Source: Chloroflexus islandicus
Lineage (GTDB): Bacteria; Chloroflexota; Chloroflexia; Chloroflexales; Chloroflexaceae
Direction: 5' to 3'
DNA length: 53,395 nt
Assembly (NCBI RefSeq): GCF_001650695.1
Contig: NZ_LWQS01000056.1
Span: forward strand, 1-53,395
Numbering within the stretch: position 1 is the stretch's first letter; each line of letters opens with the position of its first letter. The notes under the pieces were generated by a model. The model was not told where the DNA came from. It saw only the letters and a list, made by a program, of their open reading frames with translations, and did no database searches. Of this stretch, positions 8,883 through 17,265 are shown piece by piece. The translations under genes and the position numbers were made by a program.

Positions 8883-8929
8883 GGATGCCCCACTCCTTGC
8901 CTTTCCCCCGCTGAGCCGCAAGCAGGGAA

Positions 8930-8978
8930 CCCGGCCCTAAAGGGCCGGGCTAGGCTTACAAAGCCCGCTACGCGGGCT
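8930..8978 (+). terminator. Two GC-rich palindromes after the M32 gene
   Basis: CCCGGCCCT-AA-AGGGCCGGG (8930-8949) and AGCCCGC-TAC-GCGGGCT (8962-8978), 48-96 bp past the M32 stop. They could end transcription but lack a T-run. Confidence 0.45.
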
Positions 8979-8986
8979 GATAGCCA

Positions 8987-9425
8987 TCACCCCCCAACCC
9001 CCTCTCCCACCTCTCGGCCGGAGAGGGGGATCTGCACGATGGCGGGCAAGGCATGGCAGGAGTGGAACGCAGCAACTCTCCTCTCCCGCGCCAGTGGGAG
9101 AGGGGCCGGGGGTGAGGGCAACATCGCTCCCCTCCCCCAGCGGGGGAGGGGTTGGGAGTAGGGGCGCTCAGGGAAGGGCGCTGAAAACACAGAGGATGAT
9201 GACCATCCCACCTATCTTTGCGCCCTCCGCGCTTCTTTGCGGCGTCACGTTGACGCCCTCACCCCCCAACCCCCTCTCCCACCTCTTGGCGGGAGAGGGG
9301 GATCTGCGTGATGGCGGGCAAAGCATGGCGGGAGTGGAATGCAGCAACGCCCCTCTCCCACTGGCGTGGGAGAGGGGCTGGGGTGAGGGTGACATCGTTC
9401 CCTCCTCCAGCGGAGGAGTGCCATT
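8987..9425. repeat. Duplicated GC-rich intergenic repeat
   Basis: A block of about 165 bp starting at 8987 recurs from 9259, a 272-bp offset, with clear similarity throughout. Each carries CCCTCTCCC and its complement as inverted pairs around a moderately conserved core. Beyond 9425 comes a fragment ending in CTCGCAATGACA, like pieces at 29.0 kb and 38.9 kb. The gap 8883-9570 holds only this material. The reading frames through it look like shadows with repeated Pro, Ser and Arg and no domain. Confidence 0.8.
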
Positions 9426-9570
9426 CGTGCGCGTGCCATCCGCTCAGGCATCCTTCCCGCTGAAGCGGGAGATTGCTGCGGGCGCTGCGCGCCCTCGCAA
9501 TGACAAACAGGCTCGGCAGTGCGAGGCGCAAGCGGCGCAACAATCCCTGCAACAGCGGGAGGTAGGCCCA

Positions 9571-10635
9571 TCAGCGAATCGTGTACGCGCTCATGAGGCT
9601 CATCTCGCCGAGGAGCTGGCGCTGAGCTTGAAAACCGGCTTGGGCGCGCTCGATAAACGCACGCGCCTCTTGGAAGCGGAGTGCGGCGCGATTGGCGTTT
9701 GCCACATCGTAGGTGCTGTAGAAGTTGAGGATGGCATCGAGGCCAGCCAGCTCGAGCTCGAGCCCCTGCCGGTAATCTTCGTGAGCCGGCAACAGCACTC
9801 CCGGCGCGCGCAGTTCGCCAAGATTAGCCAGCGCCTGCGCCACCGTCGCTCGCAGCCGTTGGGTCGCCGCCACGTGGTTGATCGAAGCGCCGCCGGGTTG
9901 GCTGGTCTCTTGCCGATAGGCAGCCGTGGCAGTGCGCAGATCGGCACGGATCGCATCGATCGCGGTCAGATACGACACGGTGAGGCTCTCGACGACGGCG
10001 AGCGGCTCGGCTTCCAATGCCGGAATGGGGGTGGGAGTCGCAAGCGGCGTCGCCAGAACAGTTTCGACGGTAAAGGCCGGTTCTTGCTCGGCAGCCAGCG
10101 CCGCAAGCGCGCGCTCGCGAGCGACGCTCACACTCTGATGCAAGATCAGCGCCACCGCCAACAACACAATGGGCAATACCCACAGCACTATCCGCACCCG
10201 CGACGTTTCACGGCGCTGCCAGCGCCACTGAATCCACCAATCGCGGGTTTGCGCGGTTGGCGTGGGTGGAGGAGCAGGCGCGGCATCGGCGGCTGGTTCC
10301 GGCGCCGCTGCCGGTGGCGCGAGGTCAGCGATCGGGCGCGCAGTCGTTGTGCCTTGCCGTTCGAGATAGGCCAGACCACGACGAGCGTGGGGATTATTGG
10401 GGTTAATGCGCAAGACAGCTTGCAAACAGAAGGCGCGCTGCGCTGGATCGTCAACCACGCCGCTCAACCACAGCCATGCCCGTTCATCGCGGGGATCGAG
10501 CTTGAGCGCGCGCGCCAGCAGACCAGCCGCAACCCGGCGCTGCCCGCCGCGCGCCGCTGCAATGCCGCGCTCGACGAGATCACGCGCTTCGGTTGGATTG
10601 GCCCGGACACCGGGTTCGCCTGCGGTGGTGGTCAT
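9571..10635 (-). CDS. TPR-containing single-pass membrane protein
   Basis: A 354-residue protein. Residues 15-95 hold two TPR-like helical pairs with ALKLDPRDERAWLWLSGVV and ending INPNNPHARRGLAYLER. A Pro/Ala linker follows, then a membrane segment at about 148-166. The remaining 185 residues outside are mostly helical with no known motif. No enzyme residues seen. The topology suggests a cytosolic adaptor tied to an outside helical domain. The GH18 gene starts upstream on the same strand and ends 111 bp before this start, so they may be co-transcribed. Confidence 0.7.
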   Translation of the reverse strand: MTTTAGEPGVRANPTEARDLVERGIAAARGGQRRVAAGLLARALKLDPRDERAWLWLSGVVDDPAQRAFCLQAVLRINPNNPHARRGLAYLERQGTTTARPIADLAPPAAAPEPAADAAPAPPPTPTAQTRDWWIQWRWQRRETSRVRIVLWVLPIVLLAVALILHQSVSVARERALAALAAEQEPAFTVETVLATPLATPTPIPALEAEPLAVVESLTVSYLTAIDAIRADLRTATAAYRQETSQPGGASINHVAATQRLRATVAQALANLGELRAPGVLLPAHEDYRQGLELELAGLDAILNFYSTYDVANANRAALRFQEARAFIERAQAGFQAQRQLLGEMSLMSAYTIR

Positions 10636-10746
10636 GGTACAGTCCGATGTATGTAATCTGGGACGCGCGTCCGTGCGTCGCTACGATGAACGGTTACGCC
10701 GATCACCGGGGCGCACTGCCGGGTGACGCACGACCGTGCGCCCCTC

Positions 10747-11994
10747 CTAGTGTTCCGGCAATAAGGCGTTTAATGCCCGTTGAATCAACGTTGAATCCTG
10801 CACTAAATTGGCGCGTACCGTCTGCCAATATTCTGGCCGTTCGTACCCCAATTGCCAAATCGCAATGCCCGCCAAATCGAGCTTCTGCACCGTCGCGATC
10901 TTATCGGCAAGGCCGGTATCGGTCATAAACCACACGGTGCGCGTACCGGCGCTGGTGCGATAGGTAAAGGTGCTCTCGCCAACCCGCCCGCGGGCGTTGC
11001 GTTCGATAAAACTCACTGTCGGTTGATACTCGTTGATGATCTCTTCGATGATCTTCCACGGCCGAGCAGTAGCATTACCGTCTGGCGGCCAATCGTAGCC
11101 GTAGAAATGAACGCCGATCAGCACCTTAGCCGGATCGACCACTTCGCGGGCATAATTGGCGACAGCTTCAATCCAGTAGGCTGGCGCGACCGGCCCCGGC
11201 CCTGACCCGCGCCAATGATAATCGTAGGTCATAATCCGCAATTGATCAATATGCGGCCCGATCGCGCGCCAATCTTGAAACGCACCCAAACCGCCATCAT
11301 CACGATCTTTGGCGTGGACGGCGACCGTCAAGAGTTTATCGTGCGCGTGCAAAGCCGCAGCAAGATCAACGATAAACGCCGTAAAATCGTCGCGCAGCGA
11401 AGGGGCGAGCGATTCATAATCAATATCAATCCCATCGTAACCGCGCGCCAACACCTCATCGACAATGTTTTGGATGTGGCGCGCGCGTAACTGCGGATTG
11501 GTCAACACCGGCACCACCGCGCCGGGGTTGCCAACGTTATGAATCGAGGGGATGATACGCACGTTGTTTTCGTGCGCAATCCGCACCAGATCGTCATCGC
11601 GCCGGCCATAGAGCCGCCCGCTCGCGTCGGTGGTATACCAAAATGGGCTAATGTCGTCAATAATATCGACATTGGCGAAAAACGACTCACGCGCATCACC
11701 CTCAAAATTCGGCGGCAGCCAGACCGCAATATAGCGCCCGCTCTTGGGATGATACCCAACTGTTTCCGGTTGAGGCGGCGCAGCAGTAGGCAACGGCGTC
11801 GGCGGCACCGGCGTGGGCAACACCAGCAATGGCGCCGCGGTGGCAGTGGGAGCTATCGCCGCCGTTGGCGTGGGCGCATTCGCCGAGAGCGCAATGAGCG
11901 CGCTCGACATCTGCACGGTCTGCCAGAGCAAGAGACCGGCAATCGCCAACGCGCCAATATACATGATTCCGGTGATAATCGTGCTGATCCGCAC
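10747..11994 (-). CDS. GH18-family glycoside hydrolase, membrane-anchored
   Basis: A 415-residue protein with an N-terminal membrane segment (about 8-30), a Pro/Thr-rich linker (about 40-78) and a GH18 barrel. The catalytic motif DGIDIDYE is intact near residues 185-193, with the last Glu as the acid-base. Also present are MTYDYHWRG and GIAIWQLGYE, typical of the SleL/YaaH-like branch that acts on peptidoglycan or chitin-type glycans. It probably acts outside the cell. It starts with GTG at 11994, with AAGAGG 7 nt upstream. It follows the small zincin gene by 32 bp and is likely in its operon. Confidence 0.85.
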   Translation of the reverse strand: MRISTIITGIMYIGALAIAGLLLWQTVQMSSALIALSANAPTPTAAIAPTATAAPLLVLPTPVPPTPLPTAAPPQPETVGYHPKSGRYIAVWLPPNFEGDARESFFANVDIIDDISPFWYTTDASGRLYGRRDDDLVRIAHENNVRIIPSIHNVGNPGAVVPVLTNPQLRARHIQNIVDEVLARGYDGIDIDYESLAPSLRDDFTAFIVDLAAALHAHDKLLTVAVHAKDRDDGGLGAFQDWRAIGPHIDQLRIMTYDYHWRGSGPGPVAPAYWIEAVANYAREVVDPAKVLIGVHFYGYDWPPDGNATARPWKIIEEIINEYQPTVSFIERNARGRVGESTFTYRTSAGTRTVWFMTDTGLADKIATVQKLDLAGIAIWQLGYERPEYWQTVRANLVQDSTLIQRALNALLPEH

Positions 11995-12026
11995 GTGCTA
12001 CCTCTTGAACGACAACCGATCCTCGC

Positions 12027-12380
12027 TTAGTAGGCGCCCAACTCGCGCAACCGCTCATCGCTAATCCCGAAATGGTGGGCAATTTCGTGCAAAACAGTGC
12101 GCCGCACTTGCTCGCGCAACGCCGCCGTGGTGCGAAAATCGCGTTCGAGCGGCTCTTGGAAGATGGTAATCACCGCCGGCGCATCATACTCCTCGGTGAG
12201 CGGCACCCCCTCGTAGAGGCCGTAGATCGTCTGCCATGGCTTCAAGCCAAGCGCGCGCCGTTGTTCGCGGCTTGGGCGCGGCGCAATCACCACTTCGACC
12301 GTTTCGAGATGGCGCGCAAAGGCAGGGGGTAAACTCGCGATGACTTCGGCGACTAAATCTGCAAAGTCGGGTTTTTCCAT
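12027..12380 (-). CDS. Small zincin-like metallopeptidase (PF06262 type)
   Basis: A 117-residue protein with HEIAHHFGISDERL near the C-terminus, which is the HExxHxxGxxD zinc motif of the Zincin_1 family. Proteins of this family are short and cytosolic and their substrate is unknown. The start at 12380 sits 31 nt downstream of a predicted transcription start. The GH18 gene follows 32 bp later. Confidence 0.85.
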   Translation of the reverse strand: MEKPDFADLVAEVIASLPPAFARHLETVEVVIAPRPSREQRRALGLKPWQTIYGLYEGVPLTEEYDAPAVITIFQEPLERDFRTTAALREQVRRTVLHEIAHHFGISDERLRELGAY

Positions 12381-12417
12381 TGCGTTTGCTATCGAGTATA
12401 ATGTAGTGCCACGATTT

Positions 12418-12447
12418 ATTATACTGGTCGCGGTTGAATGGCGTCAA
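12418..12447 (-). promoter_or_regulatory. Promoter for the zincin-GH18 operon
   Basis: Minus-strand TTGACG, 18-bp spacer, TATAAT, giving a transcript start near 12411 and a leader of about 31 nt. Confidence 0.6.
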
Positions 12448-12587
12448 GCATTTTGCCGGTTTTCACACGGCCAAAAACGCATATTGGTCTGATCGAATAA
12501 GCGAAAAACCGGCAACACTTATCATGAGCGTTACGATAATAGCTCGTTGTTACACCTTCTCGCAACAAGACAGGCAAGGATCATCCC

Positions 12588-13652
12588 ATGCAAGACACGC
12601 AAATCGCATTTCTCAAGCGCCTGCTGAGCGCGCCGGGGCCATCGGGCGACGAAGATCGGGCGGCGCGGGTATGGCGGGCTGAGGCGCGCACCTTCGCCGA
12701 TCAAGTGTACAGTGATGTGCTCGGCAATAGCTTTGCTGTGCTCGAAGGCAGCGGGCCGCGCATTTTGTTGGCTGGCCATATTGACGAAATCGGCATCATG
12801 ATCAGCCATATCGATGAGCATGGCTTTCTCTATTTCAGCCCGATTGGCGGTTGGGATGCACAGGTGCTGATCGGCCAGCGCGTGCGCTTGCTGGGCCGGC
12901 ACGGTGAAGTGCTCGGCGTCGTCGGCAAGAAGCCGATCCATTTGCTGAAACCAGAAGAGCGCAATCAAGCCACCAAGATCGAGCAGATGTGGATCGATAT
13001 TGGCGCTGCGAGCCGTGACGAAGCGGCTGAATTGGTACAAGTCGGCGATGCTGGCGTGATTGACGCGCCGGTGTATGAATTGCGCGGCGGGCGCATCGTC
13101 AGCCGCTCGATTGATAACCGGATCGGGGCGTTTACCGTGCTGGAAGCGTTGCGCTTGCTCAGCCAAAACCGTCCGGCAGCCTGCGTTGCCGCCGTAGCGA
13201 CCACGCAGGAAGAGATTACCTTCGGCGGCGCCACCACTGCCGCGTTCAGCTTTGACCCGCAAGTCGCAATTGTGGTTGATGTCACCTTTGCTACCGACCA
13301 TCCCGACGCTGATCAGCGGCAGTGGAATACAGTGAAGCTCGGCGGCGGGCCGGTGCTCTCGCGCGGTTCGGCCAACAGTGGCCGCGTCTTCCGCCGGCTG
13401 GTCGAATTGGCCGAACGCGAGTCGATCCCGTACAACGTTCAGATTGCGCCCCGTTACACCGGCACCGATGCTGATGCTATCCATCACGTGCGCGGCGGCA
13501 TCGCCAGCGCGGTGATCTCGATCCCCAATCGCTATATGCACTCGCCCAACGAGATGATTGAGATCAGCGATGTGGCGCATGCAGTCAAACTGATTGCTGC
13601 GTTTGTCCATTCGGTGGCAAGTGTGACAGAATTCATTCCCGCCGATGAATAA
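12588..13652 (+). CDS. M42 family glutamyl aminopeptidase/deblocking aminopeptidase
   Basis: A 354-residue cobalt/zinc aminopeptidase of family M42. The metal-site segments are visible: LLAGHIDEIG, SRSIDNRIGAF and the VATTQEEI glutamate pair, then VVDVTFATDHP and a C-terminal IPNRYMHSPNEMI with the last histidine. It takes N-terminal residues off short peptides, usually as a dodecamer. AAGGATC precedes the ATG by about 7 nt. The next gene, glutamate dehydrogenase, has its own promoter 75 bp before its start. With the M32 peptidase and the aminotransferase, this makes a peptide-use neighbourhood. Confidence 0.92.
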   Translation: MQDTQIAFLKRLLSAPGPSGDEDRAARVWRAEARTFADQVYSDVLGNSFAVLEGSGPRILLAGHIDEIGIMISHIDEHGFLYFSPIGGWDAQVLIGQRVRLLGRHGEVLGVVGKKPIHLLKPEERNQATKIEQMWIDIGAASRDEAAELVQVGDAGVIDAPVYELRGGRIVSRSIDNRIGAFTVLEALRLLSQNRPAACVAAVATTQEEITFGGATTAAFSFDPQVAIVVDVTFATDHPDADQRQWNTVKLGGGPVLSRGSANSGRVFRRLVELAERESIPYNVQIAPRYTGTDADAIHHVRGGIASAVISIPNRYMHSPNEMIEISDVAHAVKLIAAFVHSVASVTEFIPADE

Positions 13653-13679
13653 TCTTATTCCGCAACCGCCATCGCATCG

Positions 13680-13688
13680 TGGTACAAT
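13680..13688 (+). promoter_or_regulatory. Extended -10 promoter for glutamate dehydrogenase
   Basis: TGG-TACAAT, 75 bp before the ATG at 13764. No good -35. Confidence 0.5.
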
Positions 13689-13763
13689 AAGCATTGTCGC
13701 GCCGCCGTTGTCGCGACCGGCCAGCGCTGGCCGCCCTTACTCATCGGAGAGGGGTTAACCATC

Positions 13764-15047
13764 ATGGTGATGACTGATGTAGCTCACACTGCTGCGCCCT
13801 CTGAAGGCGCCGATCTGCTCAGCACCGTCCAGCAACAATTTGACGAAGCCGCCGATCTGCTCGATCTGCCGGCCCGCCTCCGTGGCATCTTGCGCGCCCC
13901 GCAGCGCGAGCTGACCGTTAACTTTCCCGTCAAACGCGATAATGGCCGGATCGAAGTATTCCAAGGGTTCCGCGTCCAACACAATCTGGCTCGCGGCCCA
14001 ACGAAGGGTGGCATCCGGTACCATCCGGCAGTCACGCTGGACGAGACGCGCGCCTTGGCGATGTTGATGACGTGGAAGTGCGCATTGGCTGGCCTGCCCT
14101 ACGGCGGCGCCAAAGGCGCGGTGATCGTCGATCCCAAACAGCTCTCGCTCGGCGAGATCGAACGGCTGACCCGCCGCTTCGCCACCGAAATCAGTGTCGT
14201 CATCGGCCCTGAGCGCGATATTCCTGCGCCTGACATCGGCACCAACCCCCAGATTATGGCGTGGATCATGGACACCATCTCGATGCATCAGGGCCATACC
14301 GTACCGGCAGTCGTCACCGGCAAGCCGATCAATATTGGCGGCTCGGAAGGCCGGCTCGAAGCGACCGGACGCGGGTTGACGTATGTGCTCACGAGCGCAT
14401 CACAGCATCTTGGCTTGAAGATTCCTGAAATCCGGCTCGCTATTCAGGGATGCGGCAACGTTGGCTCAACCGTAGCGCGGGAAGTTGTTGCGTTGGGCAT
14501 GAAAGTGGTCGCCTTGAGCGACAGCCGTGGCGGTGTCTACAATCCGCACGGCCTCGACGTCGAAGCGGTGCTGGCGCACAAAACGCGCACCGGCAGCGTA
14601 GCCGGCGCCGCGAACGCCGACTCGCTGACCAACGAAGAGTTGCTTGAAGTCGAGTGTGATGTGCTGGTGCCGGCAGCGTTGAGCGGTGTCATTACGGCCC
14701 AGAACGCCAGCCGGATCAAAGCGCAGATCATCGCCGAAGCGGCAAATGGCCCGACCACCAAAGCTGCCGATGCCATCTTGTACGACCGCGGCTGTCTCGT
14801 GATCCCCGACATTCTGGCCAACGCCGGCGGCGTCACGGTCAGCTATTTTGAGTGGGTGCAAGGCTTGCAAGAGTTCTTCTGGAGCGAACGCGAGGTCAAT
14901 GCCCAATTGCGCCGGATAATGACCAATGCCTTGCAGCAAGTGTTGCGCGTCGCGGCAGAGCGGCAGGTTGATCTGCGCACCGCCGCCTATATGCTGGCGA
15001 TCCAGCGGGTGGGTGATGCAGTGACCACGCGCGGGATCTATCCGTAG
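13764..15047 (+). CDS. gdhA: Glutamate dehydrogenase (Glu/Leu/Phe/Val dehydrogenase family)
   Basis: A 427-residue oxidoreductase that interconverts glutamate and 2-oxoglutarate plus ammonia. The GPTKGGIRYHP segment and the catalytic lysine in GLPYGGAKGAV are present, followed by a GCGNVG nucleotide-binding loop and EAANGPT. Length is normal for the hexameric class. GGAGAGG precedes the start codon by about 9 nt. Two nearby ATG codons (13764 and 13770) are both possible. A different member of the family (leucine or other amino-acid dehydrogenase) is less likely given the length and the GGAKG context. It ends near a hairpin at 15127. Confidence 0.92.
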   Translation: MVMTDVAHTAAPSEGADLLSTVQQQFDEAADLLDLPARLRGILRAPQRELTVNFPVKRDNGRIEVFQGFRVQHNLARGPTKGGIRYHPAVTLDETRALAMLMTWKCALAGLPYGGAKGAVIVDPKQLSLGEIERLTRRFATEISVVIGPERDIPAPDIGTNPQIMAWIMDTISMHQGHTVPAVVTGKPINIGGSEGRLEATGRGLTYVLTSASQHLGLKIPEIRLAIQGCGNVGSTVAREVVALGMKVVALSDSRGGVYNPHGLDVEAVLAHKTRTGSVAGAANADSLTNEELLEVECDVLVPAALSGVITAQNASRIKAQIIAEAANGPTTKAADAILYDRGCLVIPDILANAGGVTVSYFEWVQGLQEFFWSEREVNAQLRRIMTNALQQVLRVAAERQVDLRTAAYMLAIQRVGDAVTTRGIYP

Positions 15048-15126
15048 CGCCATCAGACCGCATGCGGATGTAGCCGGTATATGATCGCCGGCGATGCGCT
15101 ATGATGTTGATGATAGGATTGCTGTG

Positions 15127-15153
15127 GAGTGCGGCAGGTTGACTGCCGCACTC
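15127..15153 (+). terminator. Hairpin after glutamate dehydrogenase
   Basis: GAGTGCGGCAG and CTGCCGCACTC form an 11-bp stem with a 5-nt loop, 80 bp past the stop. It belongs to the GCGGCAG hairpin family. Its right arm overlaps the first copy of a 38-bp direct repeat. Confidence 0.5.
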
Positions 15154-15253
15154 TCTGTAGTATGATTGGATGCAAGTCATCTCTGTTTCTAGCGCGCTCA
15201 GAGCACTGCTAATCATTGACTGCCGCACTCTCTGTAGTATGATTGGATGCAAG
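15139..15253 (+). promoter_or_regulatory. Duplicated 38-bp direct repeat containing a promoter
   Basis: The same 38 bp occurs at 15139-15176 and at 15216-15253, a 77-bp offset. Each contains TTGACT, a 16-bp spacer and TATGAT, a plausible promoter. The second copy's TATGAT is at 15238-15243, giving a start near 15250 and a leader of about 34 nt to the ATG at 15284. Confidence 0.55.
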
Positions 15254-15283
15254 CGTAGTATTCCTGTAAAGAGTAGAGTTGCT

Positions 15284-15502
15284 ATGGATGACCTCGACGC
15301 GATGATCGACAGCCTGATCCCGCGCCGCACCAGTGGCCGGCGCTTCATCACCGGTTTGCTGCTCGGCATGATCGGCGGCGCCGCCGCAGCGGCCCTGTTG
15401 ATGCCCCGCAACGGGCCAGCGCTCCGCGCATGGTTGGCCGAACGCACCCAAGCGTGGCTAGGGCAGGCCCGCCACACCCTGACCGGCGAGCAACCCTTGT
15501 GA
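15284..15502 (+). CDS. Small membrane-anchored protein, YtxH-like
   Basis: A 72-residue protein: an acidic N-terminus, then a Gly/Ala-rich membrane segment at about residues 20-40, then a basic, amphipathic tail. The pattern recalls YtxH-type proteins, but the family match is weak. The ATG at 15284 is chosen over an in-frame start at 15170, which lies inside the repeat. It sits right after the duplicated promoter and ends 138 bp before the YugP-like protease. Function unknown. Confidence 0.6.
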   Translation: MDDLDAMIDSLIPRRTSGRRFITGLLLGMIGGAAAAALLMPRNGPALRAWLAERTQAWLGQARHTLTGEQPL

Positions 15503-15581
15503 ACGTGCTGCACTGCTCTGCCAGCCTCATCGCTTTTGCAAAACTCAAACATTCCACCAACACTCTTCTCATGCAAGAGAG

Positions 15582-15590
15582 TGGTATACT
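15582..15590 (+). promoter_or_regulatory. Extended -10 promoter for the YugP-like protease
   Basis: TGG-TATACT, ending 50 bp before the ATG at 15641. No -35 visible. Confidence 0.5.
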
Positions 15591-15640
15591 GAGCACAGCA
15601 GCGGACAAGGACCGCATCTCAGCGTTCAAGGGAGGCGCCT

Positions 15641-16348
15641 ATGCCATTCTTCTTCGATCCAACCTATCTGCTCTTTGCTGTGCCAGCGATGCTCTTCGCC
15701 CTCTGGGCCCAATTTCAGGTCCAGTCGGCTTTTAATAAATGGTCGCAGGTCGCCAACATGCGGCGGCTGAATGGTTTTGATGTCGCTCGCATCTTGATGC
15801 GGAACGAAGGCCTCGACCATGTTGGCGTCGAGACCATTCCCGGCATGTTGACCGACCACTACGATCCTGCGAGCAAGGTCATTCGCCTCTCGGAAGGATC
15901 AGTGCAACCGTCGGTAGCCGCGATGGCGATCGTTGCCCACGAGTTGGGTCACGCCGCGCAAGACAAAGAGGGCTATGCGTGGTTGCGCGTGCGATCGGGC
16001 ATCGTTGGGTTCGCCAACATCGGCTCGCAACTCGGCACGTGGCTGTTCTTTATCGGCATGTTGCTCGGCGCCGGCGGCGGCAGCCGGTTCGGTTTCCAAC
16101 TAGCGGTCGTTGGCGTAATCTTGTTTAGCGCCGCGGTTGCCTTTACGCTGGTGACGCTGCCGGTTGAATTTAACGCCAGCGCACGCGCGCGCGAGATGCT
16201 CCAGCGCGCCGGGTTGGTGACGGTAGAAGAGGCGGCAGGGGTGAATGCCGTGCTCAACGCGGCAGCGTTGACCTATGTGGCAGCGGCAGCGCAAGCGATC
16301 GCGCAGTTGCTCTACTTCGTGACGATTTTGATGCGACGGAGGGATTAA
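15641..16348 (+). CDS. YugP-like membrane zinc metallopeptidase (PF04298 type)
   Basis: A 235-residue membrane protein. HELGHAAQ near residue 100 is the HExxH zinc motif of the YugP/Zn_peptidase_2 family, followed by two hydrophobic segments (about 130-175), an EFNASARAREML stretch that matches the family's third zinc ligand region, and a C-terminal membrane helix. Active in the membrane, substrate unknown. GGGAGGC lies 6 nt before the start. A 46-residue ORF follows 3 bp after the stop and is probably translated with it. Confidence 0.9.
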   Translation: MPFFFDPTYLLFAVPAMLFALWAQFQVQSAFNKWSQVANMRRLNGFDVARILMRNEGLDHVGVETIPGMLTDHYDPASKVIRLSEGSVQPSVAAMAIVAHELGHAAQDKEGYAWLRVRSGIVGFANIGSQLGTWLFFIGMLLGAGGGSRFGFQLAVVGVILFSAAVAFTLVTLPVEFNASARAREMLQRAGLVTVEEAAGVNAVLNAAALTYVAAAAQAIAQLLYFVTILMRRRD

Positions 16349-16351
16349 CGC

Positions 16352-16492
16352 ATGACAGAGGAAGAATTGCGCCGAAAGTTGGTGCATGGCTTGATTAGCC
16401 TCGTGTTGAGCTTGGCAGCCGCGTGGTTGGCGACCTATCTAACGAACAAGATTTTAGGCGAGCCATCAAAATCGGAATCGCAGACGGCGTAG
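16352..16492 (+). CDS. 46-residue single-pass membrane protein
   Basis: A short gene that starts 3 bp after the protease. It begins MTEEELRRKL, has one hydrophobic helix (about residues 11-33) and ends in a polar tail. A GGAGG ribosome site lies 8 nt before the ATG, inside the end of the protease gene. Coupling and the following terminator hairpin support it as a real gene. It could be a partner of the protease, but this is inference. Confidence 0.7.
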   Translation: MTEEELRRKLVHGLISLVLSLAAAWLATYLTNKILGEPSKSESQTA

Positions 16493-16509
16493 GGGCGGTA
16501 GGGGTGGTA

Positions 16510-16532
16510 GGGGCTTAGCAATGCTAAGCCCC
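16510..16532 (+). terminator. Terminator after the protease operon
   Basis: GGGGCTTAGC-AAT-GCTAAGCCCC, a perfect 10-bp stem with 3-nt loop, followed after a few bases by TACTCTTTTATT. Lies just past the 46-residue gene. Confidence 0.65.
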
Positions 16533-16561
16533 TACTCTGATACTCTTTTATTGATGGTTGT

Positions 16562-17194
16562 ATGATGCATACCAACCCCATCATCATTGGCGTCGCCGGC
16601 GGCAGCGCCAGCGGCAAAACCAGCGTCGCGCAGGCGATTTTGCAACGAGTCGGCGCCGACCGCATTGCCCACATCGATCACGACCGTTACTACAAAGACC
16701 TGAGCCATCTGCCGCTCGCCGAGCGGGCCAAATTTAACTTTGATCATCCTGACGCACTCGACAATGATCTGTTAGTGGCGCATCTCGATGCCCTGTGCGC
16801 CGGCCAAGCGATCGATCTGCCGACCTACGACTACGCTACCTATGTGCGCCTGTCGCAAACCGAGCGGCTCGAACCGCGGCCAGTCATCTTGGTCGAAGGC
16901 ATCTTGATCTTTTACGAACCGGTGTTGCGCCGCCGGATGCATATCAAACTGTTTGTTGATACTGATGCCGATTTACGCTTCATCCGCCGGCTGCGACGGG
17001 ACATTGCCGAGCGCGGACGCTCGGTTGAATCGGTCATTGAGCAATATTTGGCGACAGTGCGCCCGATGCATCTTGAATTTGTCGAACCGACGAAGCGGTA
17101 CGCTGATGTCATTTTCCCCGGCGGCGGGCGCAATCCGATCGCGATCGATATGGTCGTGGCGCGGATCGAAGCCGCCTTGCAAGCAACTGCTTGA
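16562..17194 (+). CDS. udk: Uridine kinase
   Basis: A 210-residue kinase that phosphorylates uridine or cytidine with ATP or GTP in pyrimidine salvage. The Walker A is GGSASGKTS at about residues 13-21. The HIDHDRYYKDL segment and FDHPDALD follow, as in Udk, and the LVEGILIFYEP segment is typical. Length is near the usual 210. There are two adjacent ATG codons (16562, 16565) and no clear ribosome site. The gene follows a terminator. Confidence 0.92.
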   Translation: MMHTNPIIIGVAGGSASGKTSVAQAILQRVGADRIAHIDHDRYYKDLSHLPLAERAKFNFDHPDALDNDLLVAHLDALCAGQAIDLPTYDYATYVRLSQTERLEPRPVILVEGILIFYEPVLRRRMHIKLFVDTDADLRFIRRLRRDIAERGRSVESVIEQYLATVRPMHLEFVEPTKRYADVIFPGGGRNPIAIDMVVARIEAALQATA

Positions 17195-17265
17195 CGCCAT
17201 TCGCAACCGAGCGCAAACTACATGCGAGAGCAATTCGATCAGCCTAGCGCCGGTTGCGAACCACG

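Noticed and set aside
9094-10656. Long plus-strand frame opposite the TPR-membrane gene
   Set aside because: It is the reverse of a GC-rich gene with a clear TPR and membrane helix, and its first third runs through intergenic repeats. The composition is Arg/Gly-rich with no domain.
12531-13694. Minus-strand 387-residue frame opposite the M42 gene
   Set aside because: It mirrors a well-supported aminopeptidase and has no recognisable motif.
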